From Angiostrongylus vasorum (Eukaryota > Nematoda > Chromadorea > Rhabditida > Metastrongylidae): DNA of 64,000 bases. The DNA lies in contig JADANN010000401.1 of assembly GCA_018806985.1 (NCBI GenBank), positions 1,674,001 through 1,738,000 of the forward strand, given 5' to 3'. Both the position numbers and the translations under genes were made by a program. A model generated the notes under the pieces. It saw nothing but the letters and a program-made list of their open reading frames with translations, was not told where the DNA came from and made no database searches. This document shows, piece by piece, positions 23,401 to 34,300 of this stretch (position 1 is its first letter; each line of letters starts with the position of its first letter).

Positions 23401-26348
23401 CCACCTGCCTTAACCACGCTCTTAATTTGCAGCACCATCACCCAGAATTTCCTATCATCCAAACCGACTTGATGTCATTTTACTCATTATATTCATGTTA
23501 TTCTATGCTCCTCCCAACGGTTTACCGCCTCATCGTGGCTGGGAGGTGTTCCTGGGTGTCGGGCTGCGATGTACAGCAGGGTGATTCGTCCCTCCACCCG
23601 GCAAGGTCTCCCAACCTGAGAATGAGTCCGACTTTTCCATCAGGAAGCCTAGCTAAGACTAAACCAATGCCAGGATCCACCACCGTCTTGGTATCAAAGT
23701 CGCATGGTGGCAAATCTCCCTCTGATCCACAAGGGCGCCGATTGCCTGTCGTGGTGACGACCTGGGGCAAACTTTGGCCAGGCTGCCCTCGGGATTCCAG
23801 GGAACCACAGTGGCTTAGCCAGCAAATCTCCGAAAAATGGTGATTATGCTGAGGCCCGCACAACTAGTGATGACGGGCCGTTCAAGTACCAAGTGTCAAG
23901 TATTCTATGCCTGCTCAATAGGATACCTCAGAAAATACTCCAACAAGGTGCAGATTGAGGTCTACACGAAGAAAGAACTGAACAAAGTCTGAAAGTACCA
24001 ATTTTTTCCTCTTTTTACAAATCGACTAAGTAAAAACGTAATGAGACTTAAAACAACAATGAAAGTGGATGAGGAGGAGTGAGAAAGGAAGGCACTATCC
24101 GCGATTTCACTCGATAAAAGAAAACCTTAACGAAATTCGGGTAACACTTAAGTGTCACATGACTGGGAGCAGGTGATAGGGATTATGTTCGACAGAAACA
24201 CACTGTTGAAGAACACGACGTACGTCTATTGCGAAGACATGCTAAGTATTTTAAGATGAATCAAACCTTCCATACAGTGCGAAGGTTAATACTACCAAGA
24301 CCAAGAGATCAAAATTAAAGACTCAATCATCACCATAGAATGAGAGACACCCACCGTGCTGCGGTAATATCCTGAGCAACAGAGACCTAGCGGAATCGTA
24401 GATCACAATCGTTGGAGGACAACCTATCGAAAAAACTTCCAAACTTGCAAGCCGATTCGGATACAAGACTACATACGAATAATGCAGATAAAAAACTTCT
24501 CAGCGTTGATCAATCCATGAGGAATACGCCATGCATTTGATTTCATTAAGCATCGTTGGAGGTGATGAAAAGCGTACCTGGCCTTTACGATGATCTGCGG
24601 CGGTCTACCGATGTATAGAGCCAGTGTTGCGATCCTCCCAGACAAATCTGGTACCAATTTGCCGACCTTGAATGGATGGAAAGTTTGGTGAGGCACAAGA
24701 GCGGGGATAGACCCCATATGTATTGCAAGGTGCCTCCAACCACTGCGCTATGCTACATGCGTCCCTCCTGGATAATGGAGATTACGCCCAAAACCAATGT
24801 AAATGGACATTCGTAAGAGATGGACCAAATGAGATCAAGAAGACAAAAGGAGTGATTCAGGCATCCATGCGCTCTCTAAGTGGAAGAAATGTGCGCAATA
24901 GTTCGTTCAAGCATCTAGCTTTACACAAAAACAAATATACAACAATCTACGACTTTATTTACAGAAGAAATGTGAAAGTTATGAAGGAATGAGAAAAAGT
25001 AGAAAAAAGGCAAACCGGCACTCTCGGCGATTTTCGAACGAAGGAACTTCAGTCCTGCTAATTCATTTTGCAAGTTTCCACTTTTAATCATATCTAACAC
25101 TGTTTTTGGAATGATACAGCAGTCATCAGCAAGAGTGAACTGAAACGATCGTGTCGGATTGACATCCTGGTAATCACAGAGAAGGAACTAGCTTTCAAGC
25201 TAAAATCTTCTTAGGTTCTAAAAATTAAAGCTTAAGTTAGGTTAGAAGTTTAAGATTTTTGGGGTTGTCCTTCCTATAAATTCCCTTACTTCAACTTACT
25301 AAGTTACTTACGAACACAAAAAACTGTGCATCATCTGCTAGGATCACCGGCTCTGATGAAGACGAAGACGTCGAAACGTTAGAAAATAAAACTAATTTAT
25401 CAACTTGATGTAGTCTTATCAAACAAAGAATACATATTGATTAGTCATATTAGATGGTCATTTTGAAAATTGCTCTACTTACTTAAGTTCTTTTATATGA
25501 TAGGTTCGTCCCTCCTTACGAGAGCAATCTCTACAAAAGACATAGGATAAGTTATTCGTCTATCCGCAAGCAGAAATGAAACCCTAGAGCTTAATCTTTT
25601 TCTAAGATAACTTGTTGACTGAAACATCAGCTCGAAGCAACAATGAAGGTGAACTTAGCCCAATTGTATATAAAGTGAATAAGAAGAAATCGCTGAAAGA
25701 AATCGACGACTTAAATCCAGAACAACAGCGCCATTCGCTCAGCAAGGTCATTCTAAATATTCTGGTCGACCAACTTCGCTCTCATTCTCATGGGAACTAG
25801 TGCGCTCACCTCTACTTCATCATTCTCGAGCCTCCTCTTGTTATTGAAAAAGTCTTCTTGTTTCTGCTTCCTTATTTGAACCTCGGAAATGCGACGTCGC
25901 TTTCTCAACTCCTCGTTAGACAGACCTGAAGTGAGCAATCTACTATTATATAAAGTAAACAGTAAAAAGAGTCGATTTCTTCTCAAACTCTCTGATTGCA
26001 GGACAAATGACGATTCAATTTCACAAGGGAGTACCGGCAAACAAGAGTCCTGTCAGCAAGACATAAAAAGATATCTATTGTTGAGAAAGACCTGTCGACC
26101 TACAAGTATTATCTGAACTACCTCTGAGTTTATAAAGACTTTCATGGTGACAGGCATCTGAATTGCTGACCATCGCGCCGCCACTACAACCGTAGCGATC
26201 GGAACCTTTGATTTTTTGCTCATCTTCTGCAACAAATCAATATCACCTGGGGAGAACGATGAATAGGAAACCGACGAATAAAACTTCTTTAGCACTGGTT
26301 CTTTAAAGAAGGGTGATAAACCGTAAACGACGTACCTGCAACATCCAT
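20475..26348 (-). CDS. Divergent importin subunit alpha (IBB domain plus ARM repeats)
   Basis: Exons on the minus strand: 26348-26336, 26226-26122, 25925-25810, 25139-25016, 22937-22248, 21840-21647, 20866-20686, 20597-20475. The product is about 515 aa, normal for importin alpha. Residues about 33-75 are an importin-beta-binding domain: YKLRG, EELRKRRR, then VQIRKQKQ. Exons 4 to 8 carry ARM repeats and end with the C-terminal MEELGAKEKLEFL segment. The protein is the nuclear import adaptor that binds nuclear localisation signals and importin beta. The NLS-binding Trp/Asn ladder is eroded: the first two ARM repeats keep W-x3-N (SWILVNM, LLWSIANL), but later ones have F, Y or R for Trp. All junctions agree in phase except the last (20686/20597), which is one base out. 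A perfect GTAAGT overlaps the stop, so a further 3' exon is possible. It resembles fast-evolving germline importins of nematodes more than the conserved IMA-3 type. Confidence 0.82.
20985..21385 (+). repeat. Repeat D copy 4
   Basis: Full-length copy in the intron between importin exons 6 and 7. Confidence 0.7.
23505..23905 (+). repeat. Repeat D copy 5
   Basis: Well-preserved copy in importin intron 4. The minus strand is open for 113 codons. Confidence 0.72.
24490..24762 (-). repeat. SINE-A copy
   Basis: Reverse copy in importin intron 4. Confidence 0.72.
25347..25384 (+). ncRNA. Hammerhead-type motif in importin intron 3 (antisense)
   Basis: CUGAUGA core at 25353-25359, hairpin GACG-AAGA-CGUC, then GAAACGUU. 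The 3' half of stem I is AG followed by A-rich sequence, so only two pairs remain. Core intact, stem I weak. Confidence 0.5.
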
Positions 26349-26764
26349 TAGAGATTAGACTGGCAATGACAGATTGGTGCTCGCTCGATGGCGAATTCAC
26401 GTCGCGCTCTAATCGATACGCGGGAGACTTCATCTTTCGACGAATTCACATTTTTTTATTTGTTCTGTGCACTTTATCCCTTCATAAAGTAGGATTGTCA
26501 ACCTGCCACAGTGAACTGTCTAAGGAGTAGTAACGAACAGGGCTATGCAGAACTATCATGTCCTGCACAGTGTGAATGGAAACGTTCTCATTCAGTTAGT
26601 AGTTCTGGGTAGAAGTGCAGATTTTTTAAATTGTATACTACTTTGTTGTAATTCATTTGGTTACATGGTTATTAACGTTTGGATCTTCTTCTACCATACG
26701 CTACCAAAATTGCACGATTCTTCTTTGTTAGCTCGAACATTGCTTCAGTGAATATATTTTTTTC

Positions 26765-27130
26765 CCTAAGCACCCAGCTGTTCACCGCCTCATCGCGGCA
26801 GAGAGATGTTTCTGGGTGTCGGGCTGCGATGTACAACGGGGGGAATTCATTCCCCCAACAGGGTCATTAGAAAGCCGAGCTAAGAATAAACCAGTACCAG
26901 GATCCAGCACCGTCTTGGTACCAAAATAGTCGCAAGGTGGCAAATCTCCCTCTAATCCACCAGGGCAGCGACTGCGTGTGGTGGTGACGACCTGACGCAG
27001 ACTTTGGCCGGGCTGTCCTCAGGACTCCAGTGAATCACAGTAGCTAAACCAGGAAAACTCCAACAAAGTAGAAATTGTGCTGGGGCCCGCACAACCATTG
27101 AGGACGGGCAATCCAAGTATCCAAGTTTTT
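26765..27130 (+). repeat. Repeat D copy 6
   Basis: Copy with a deletion of about 30 bp near 26865. It sits between the importin and CDT2 genes, so it lies in their shared upstream region. Confidence 0.68.
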
Positions 27131-27306
27131 CGGAAACATTGAGCACAGGCTAGTTGTTAGTCGTATAGAGGGTAGTTTATCCTATACTGTATTTTGCCAG
27201 CTGATTCCAAGTATTTCAAAATCGACTTTTCTTTAACCTCAATGTGACTAATCAATACGTATTCTTTCTTTGATCAGCTTACACGAGGTTGTGAAACGGT
27301 CTTTAT

Positions 27307-27345
27307 TCGGCAAAGTTTCGACGTTTTCGTCCTCATTAGAGCCGA
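27307..27345 (-). ncRNA. Hammerhead-type relic upstream of CDT2 (antisense)
   Basis: Stem I CGGC/GCCG, hairpin GACG-AAAA-CGUC and GAAAC are kept. The core reads CUAAUGA: G5, needed for cleavage, is A. It lies 22 bp before the predicted CDT2 start codon. Confidence 0.45.
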
Positions 27346-27349
27346 TTTC

Positions 27350-27366
27350 ACTCATTTCAGGTTCGT
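27350..27366 (+). promoter_or_regulatory. Predicted spliced-leader acceptor of CDT2
   Basis: ACTCATTTCAG ends at 27360, and the ATG follows six bases later at 27367. The short spacing is typical of nematode SL1 trans-splicing. The sequence directly upstream (27307-27345) is a hammerhead-type repeat relic on the other strand. Confidence 0.55.
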
Positions 27367-30296
27367 ATGGATCTCGTTGTAGCTTCGAATCCAATCAGAA
27401 GTCGAAAACAACGGTATGTAGCAAATAACTTTGAACGCTACAGTTCAGCGGGATGTGCCGGAGCATTGATGGGGGAGAGTGGAAGCTATGTATGTTTACA
27501 GTATCATATTATTGTTTATAGTACTATTACCGGCACGTGTTGCGCAGTGGTCGGAGGCGGTCTGCAATACACATGAGATTGATGCCTGGGCCTTGGGGTC
27601 ACTAAGCGCTCCATCCCTCCGGGATCGGCAGATTGGTACTAGACTTGTCTGGGAGGACAGCACCACTGGCTCGCTGCTACATAGGTGAGCCACCGCGAGT
27701 CATTGTAAGGGCGAGGTGTGCATTCAGTCACCTCCAACGATGCTTAATGAAGTCGAATTCATGGCGCATCTCTCATTTATTGATCAACGCCGAGAGCTTT
27801 GCCTTTTGCCCTTTTATTGGCTTGTATTCTTGTTTAGAGCCCTAAAGTTTAAGCCTTTAAGCCTAACTCGAAAGCATCGTCAAATTACGTCGTTTTGTTC
27901 TTGCGGGGTTGGGAACTTCTTTAAAAGTAATCCACCCCATTTATGGAAAGAGCTGTTGCTGTTTTTCTGTTTTTATGGAAAGAGAGTTATCAAGATGAAT
28001 TGTTTGAAGACGAAGTCAATGTTGACAGTTAACCGATATCTTTGAGCAAAAACGTCTAGGTCACGTTTTCTGTAATTGAAAAAGAAGCTCTCGGCGTTGA
28101 TCAATCCCTTAGGATTGCGCCATGCATTCGGCTTCATTAAGCATCGTTTGGAGGTCACTGAATGCATATCTGGCCCTTACATTGACTCGCCGGGGCCTGC
28201 CGATGTATTGAGCCAGAGCTGCTATCCTTCCAGACAAGTCTGGTACTAATCTGCCGACCGCGGAGGTGGAAAGCTTGATGGGCCAGGGCGCGGGAATCGA
28301 TCTTATGTGTATTGCAAGGCGCCTTTGACCACTGCGCCACATGCGACGATGCGTCTTCTCTAGTACAAGTAATAGTTAGGTTTTTCTTTGTGCAATTTCT
28401 GTATCAGCTTTAATTCAGTGCACATGGGTAGTCTGTCGGTTTTCTCCTCATTCTGAGACAACGCTTTATCTTGGAGATGATGAAGGGAATATCGGAATTG
28501 TGGACATAGCTCCCGTTGTATCATCCGAGCATGGCCTCCACGCAACGACCTTACAATGTTTCGTTGCACACGATGCTACGGTAATGGATGTGGTAGGAGT
28601 ACCAAATTGTCCAGATCAGTTGTTATCAATATCCGGTGACACAACTGTCAGGCTATGGGATCTACAGCGACAGCATTCAACCTTGTATTTTGGTCATGAA
28701 ATGTCCGTCCGAAGTGTTTGCTTTGCTCCGGACAACTGTCACGTTTTTGCCACTGGTGGTCGAGACGGACAGATTCGTTTGTGGGACACAAGAACGAGCT
28801 GTTTTAGGAAGCAAGGCAAATTATTCAAGAAACCAGTCAATGTGTATAAGAACGCCCATGTCCTCTGTGGTTTTCGAAGTACACCTAAAAGAAAGCCACT
28901 GTCAGCGCGATTATCCGGACGTTTCGAAAAAGCAGAACCGCCAAGTGTCACAAGTTTAATATATGTAAATGAACATACCCTTGTCTCTGGTTCCGAGAAC
29001 GCAAAGAGTGGTTTGCGACTGTGGGATACTCGAAAATTTTCTATAAAAGAGGAGGGCCACGTTTTGTCTACATTGGAAGTTCCTTTAAGCAAGGATGCAG
29101 GAATAACTAGTCTTTGTCTGGATCGGTACGGCAGTTCACTTTTTGCTGCAGTTACTGATAATTCCGTTTACGAATATGGCGTTCTCAGCAGTAATAGGAA
29201 ACCAATTCGTCACTTTACTGGAGCAGCTATTGAATCATTCTATGTGCAAGTTCAAGCTTCGCCTGTTAGTGATTTCCTGCTATGTGGATCTAAGAACAAG
29301 CACGCGGTTATGTGGGACCTACAAGACTTGTATTGTCATCGTGACGAATGTCTACGGACCATTGAACGACAGGGCCGTGCTCTTCTTCCAAAATTCGTAT
29401 TGAACGGACATGATTCAGAGGTTTGCTGTGTTGGATGGAGTCGAACTGGAAAGTACATCGTTTCAATGGATGATGAACATTTTCGGATCTGGAGCGCTGA
29501 CAGGCTTGAAGAAAATCTCGAAAAGATGCCTAGTTCTAACAAAGAAACAATTGCCGCTTACGAGCCCAGTGAATCTGAAAAAGCTATGCTCCGAGTGGAT
29601 CGAGCAGCAGTAAGTCACTGGCGAAATGACCTAACGTCGCGGTTGGCTTCGACTATTACTTCATCTCGTAAAAGGAAAGAACATTTTACGAGTCCCACTA
29701 AAACTATTAGCAGTCCCACGGAATCACCCGTGTCAAAATTAACAAAGTTGGTATCACCGGTTCTGCCACTTTCCAATATTACAAATGTGGATCCTGGAAC
29801 CCCAGGTTCGGATAGTTTGCCAACGCCATATTCAGGTGGCAAGAGCCTTAGAAGAGGAGCATTTCAGTACAGGTATCCAACGGAGAACTTGCCGAATAAG
29901 GTGTATGAGCGATTTGTTGCCAATTTCAAAGCGAAGCACCTTGCAGAAACAAATGATTCTGGAAACGGTTCTCCGGCTTTACAATCTCAAAGTAAAACTA
30001 AGAGGAATATGGATGATTACTATGTAGTTGATAATTCTGACAATTCAAAGTCGACAGGAATTGGAAAAAGTACTCGGCTACCAAGCGTCGTTGAATTTGG
30101 TGACTCAGTGTGTTCCAAGATGCTTTCTGAGCAGGACCGAACATTGCAAAATTCTCCGCGAAAACTGACGGTAAAACTGACCCCTCTCAAAATTCGTCCT
30201 GTATCACAATTACGAGGGCAAAGCTGTGGTAGCCAAAAGAAATCAAGTCGTAATCTCTTGGATTACTTCTCCAAAGGAGCGAAGGAAGATTCGTAA
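27367..30296 (+). CDS. cdt-2: CDT2/DTL, WD40 substrate receptor of CRL4 ubiquitin ligase (2 exons, 666 aa)
   Basis: Exon 1 is 27367-27489, with donor GTATGT. Exon 2 is 28419-30296, with acceptor TTTAATTCAG. Both boundaries are phase 0. WD40 repeats fill roughly residues 45-390. Two WD repeats end in the DDB1-docking WDxR box (RLWDTRTS and RLWDTRK), as expected of a CRL4 receptor. The C-terminal third is low complexity, with many Ser/Thr-Pro sites (SSPTESP, GTPGSD, NSPRKL). The last 20 residues contain SRNLLDYF followed by Lys, a PCNA-interacting PIP-like motif in the place where vertebrate CDT2 has one. In the family, CRL4-CDT2 degrades CDT1, SET8 and CDK inhibitors when they are bound to chromatin-loaded PCNA. 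The 929-bp intron holds two SINE-A copies in opposite orientation. Exon 2 is unusually long (1.9 kb) and intact. Confidence 0.92.
27532..27805 (+). repeat. SINE-A copy in CDT2 intron
   Basis: Forward copy starting 43 bp after the exon-1 donor. Head GCACGTGTTGCGCAGTGGTC. Confidence 0.75.
28083..28352 (-). repeat. SINE-A copy in CDT2 intron
   Basis: Reverse copy in the same intron, ending 66 bp before the exon-2 acceptor. The two copies could pair in the pre-mRNA. Confidence 0.75.
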
Positions 30297-31352
30297 AGTA
30301 GGAAAATGGTTTCATATATTGAAATATAGTGTGGTGAAGGCTTTCTTTGTTATTCCATTGCATACTGTAGCGATTTATACAAGTTCTTCTATTGTGTTCT
30401 GAAGGTATGACCTCTGAGAACATTTGACAATGCTTTGCAAGTATTCTTCACTCACCATCTGATTCTTCTTTCAAATTTACATTAGCTGGTTTTTCGCGTT
30501 GCCATATATTTCAGTAGGTTCGTTCTTGAGGTTTTGAAACGGGGTTATGGAGCTACATGGTTTTACTTCAGTTGCTGTAAAGCTCTTGTGCAATGTGTGT
30601 TATCTAACACCTTTGTCTTTCTTGAATGGGAATTTTATAGTTTTCGTGTTAAATCTACCTTTGAAATGAAGGCAATACTCCTTTATTAGCTTTCTTATCC
30701 ACTAGCGTCGGTGTTGACCTTTCCGAAACTACCAGTACTTTTTCGCGAACTGTTGTGCTTATGGATTTGGGAACTTGAAAAGCTTTTCTAAAAGGTTTTA
30801 TGCTATGACTTTAGGGGTACACACCGTCTTTCTGAGATATTACCTATGTTTTGAGATTTTTAAGATTACTAAGATTCTTAACGTAAGCATTACAACCACA
30901 AACATCAGTGGAGCATTAGGGTATGCCATCTTCTCATGGCTTTCTTAGCGAAATCACATTCATTCAGTCGTTTGGCTACCCAAGGTGTAAGTACTGGTGA
31001 GAGAAAAAGATGCGCCTAGGATGCCTTGTAAGTTCTAAGAAGTTTCGCTTTCGTTTTTATATGGTTTTGATTTGTAAAGTTTAGTGGGTACTGGGTTACG
31101 TTTGTTTAAATTGGGAAGGCTAATTTATTTAAAGCCCCATGTGATTTGCAACCGTTTTCGAAAGCATGTGTTAAAATTAGTAGTAGGCCTGACTCTCACG
31201 ACTTAACTTTGTAACCGTCGATAAAATAAATCTAATCTGGCCTGTGACCATATTTGCATGGGATGATTCAGCAAACAAGTGTTTTGACTCATGAATGATT
31301 TTATATGATGTGTTGAAACAGTTCAGATTCCAGTCCTGTATCCTTTTGGACA
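30297..31352. other. Intergenic/3' UTR space between CDT2 and the carboxypeptidase
   Basis: There are no convincing exons. An AATAAA at 31225-31230 (+) could be a distant CDT2 polyadenylation signal. An ATAAAA on the minus strand shortly after the carboxypeptidase stop could serve that gene. No copy of the repeat families is evident here. Confidence 0.4.
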
Positions 31353-34300
31353 TCAGTTCCTTCTTTTGATAGGGCTTGACAATATTATGTCACTTAGAAG
31401 TCGACCCGCCTCTTCAACGCATAGTCGTTTTGCCATATATGTGACACCTTCCATTATTTCTCGAGAAACCCGAGCAATATGAGCCTCGGGTAGTACGAAA
31501 CCTGGTTCGGAGGTCGGAGATAACTCGAAAGTGAATGAATACTTGATTCCTATGCTTTTTGCCCAATCATCCGCTGCTCCTGATGCGGGATCTGAAATAA
31601 TGGAAGTTTATAACTATGACGATGACTAATGTGAACTCCAAATAGATCTAGCAAAGTGATTAAGAAGAGGACTACAGTTGCGTGCGAAGGCTAACTAGCA
31701 CGTCACATAGAGGTGTTCAGATTTGAATAAGAGTTCGGCTACGACATGATGCCACGTTGTTTCTCTCTAATTGATATGGTGAATACATGTCGATCGTGCT
31801 TTCATCTGGATTCCCGAGGAAGCCGTAATAGAGCGTTATCAGATCACCACAGGCAATCGCAGGCTTCTGTAGGTCGGAGGAAAGTTTGCTCTCTTGAAAA
31901 TCACATTCTTCTTGAGCGATAGCGATTTCTTAAACGGCAAAGAATAGTGTGATTAGTTAGCCAACTGTGCAAGGACAATGTAGCAAGCCGAATCTACAGT
32001 GAACAGTATTACAAAGTTATGCCAGACATTTTTATCCGACGCTTTTCCATACCATAGATATCTCCATGTCATCCCAAAAGTTTTACGTATAGTTAGGCCA
32101 CCAGTACTAGCTCGAAAGAGCAGAATAGAACAAGTAGTGAATAAGATGGCTGACACATCATTCGAGCTCTACGGGATTATCTGTTATTTTTTCTTAATCA
32201 ACACACTGAGTGTGATGCAAAGGGCGGAACATTTGTCGGATTCTTCAGTATATCCTAATGATGCTTGATGACGCTTTTCAAGCTATTTCTTTATAGAGCC
32301 TTTGTGTAATCTTGGCACAAAGGAGCGAATATGGGATATTGCTGGTGTGGTCTCAAATCGGCGCGTGTGGTGCAGTGGTCGGAGGCGCTCTACAATACAC
32401 ATGGGATCGATTCCCGCGCACCTGGCGCACCAAGCCTTTCATCCTTGTAGGGTCGGCAAATTGGTACCAGACTTGTCTGAGAGGAGAGCAGCACTGGCTC
32501 GATACATCGGTAGGCCACCGCGAGTCATTGTAAAGTCCAGGTATGCATTCAGTTGCCTCCAACGATGCTTAGTGAGGTTGAATGCATGGAGCATCCCTAA
32601 AGGGATTTATCAACGCCAAGGGCTTTGTCTTTCCATCCTTTACTGCCGTGATCTCGAATCACTTCGTTATCAATTTGAAGACAGGATACAGATGATTGTT
32701 TAATTTAGTGTGATGGTCAACTTACACAATCCGTCTGCGCTGTTTGATACTTTATACTTGGTTCCATACACCGTTCGAATTGCCGCTGCGATTCCATTTG
32801 CCATTGTTCTCTGCAACTCAACAATCTACTTACTCTAACGGTATGCTTTTGCAAAAAAAAGTGGTCAGAAGGTCTTGATCAGACATCTTTAAACTACGAG
32901 ACCAAACAGCATTTCATCCGACTTGATTCTTGCCACCACAAGATATTTGAGCCATTCGGTCACGTACTAGACAATCGTGCTAAAGTTTCTACTGTACATC
33001 AAATGTTCTGATACAACTGAATGAGTCTAGTAACAAAATAGTTGAAAGCTTGCCAAATCTTCCACATCTGGAGGATATTCGTGGGCTTTATGTCCCCATG
33101 GATAGAGAATGTCTTGTCCGAAAGAATGCAGCGCTATGTAACCTTTGGTTTCATTTTTTCTCTCCATAATCGCCGTTGCCACTCCCATTACCTGTAATTC
33201 GTCTCTTCTGTTATTAAAATTAAATCTAGACGAAGTCGTTTCATACCTCAGGTTCGCTCATCGCTCGTGGACCACAGTAAATCTCTCTGAATACTGGATT
33301 TCATTACTAACTCACTGTATATCGACTAGCCCTCTAAACGTTATATACAAATTATCTGGATGTGTTGTTTTACTGGGGCGGGTGAAAAACGCTAGTATGA
33401 GGTATAGGTCTCTGATACTTACTAGACATTGATAAATACTAGCGTTCAGTTCAAAAAGGCCATATTGATTAGTTTATCCTATTGTATGTACAAGATGTAT
33501 TGTATGTACGAATGTACAAGAAACCTACTGGCATGGCCAATGACTGACTCCTTCTTCCCCGAAATGGAATGGATAATTTCTATTCGCATCGACACCACTA
33601 CATTGATCGCTGTATCGACTAACGGATAATTTCGATCTGAAAATTAGAACTGTCGGAAGTAGAGTACCTGTCTCTGCACAGTAGCCTTAAGTTTAGACGT
33701 CAATAACCACCTGGTCTTTCTCCAAAGGCGATTTCTTCTACGGCTGTATTCATAACCATCAGGATTCGTATTAGGTACAACGATAATATCCATTTGGCTA
33801 AGAAGTGTCTTATATGATGAATCATGAACGAGCTAAAATATCCCAGTAAGTATAGTTCTTCACTAGTCTTCAACTTCTTCAGTGTTCTCAAACAAAGTTT
33901 AACCACTTCTTATTTACTGCCTACTGTTTTTTTCATGGCAGTGTATGATGTGACACACAACTACAATGATGCTGCGATATTTGCAAACGCCGGGCTGCAG
34001 GGGTCTGCGGCGGGATCGAACCTCGTTGTTACCCTAACCGGTGGCTAAAGCACTCATCACCACACCACGCCTGTCCTTCGTACCGCCTTTCTGTCAGCCG
34101 TGTTTTATAGGCGCCATCAGCAATCACCCGTCAACGGGATTGATCTGGGAAGCATAAATTGGCATTGAACTCAGTTAAGTTGAAGCTGTAGTACGGGAAC
34201 GTAGACATAGTACCCTGTAGTGCCCGTTGATGGGGGATTGGTGATAGCGCCTATAACACGGCTGAGATAAACTCGAAACAAAGGACACGCACGTTAGCAG

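Noticed and set aside
25612..25800. Lys-rich 62-codon frame (+)
   Set aside because: It lies in importin intron 3, lacks splice signals and an ATG, and is probably chance in A-rich sequence.
26053..26433. 126-codon open frame (-) at the importin start
   Set aside because: It overlaps importin exons 1 and 2 in another frame. The spliced frame that joins the IBB exon in phase is preferred.
32302..32703. 133-codon open frame (+)
   Set aside because: It spans a SINE-A copy in a carboxypeptidase intron.
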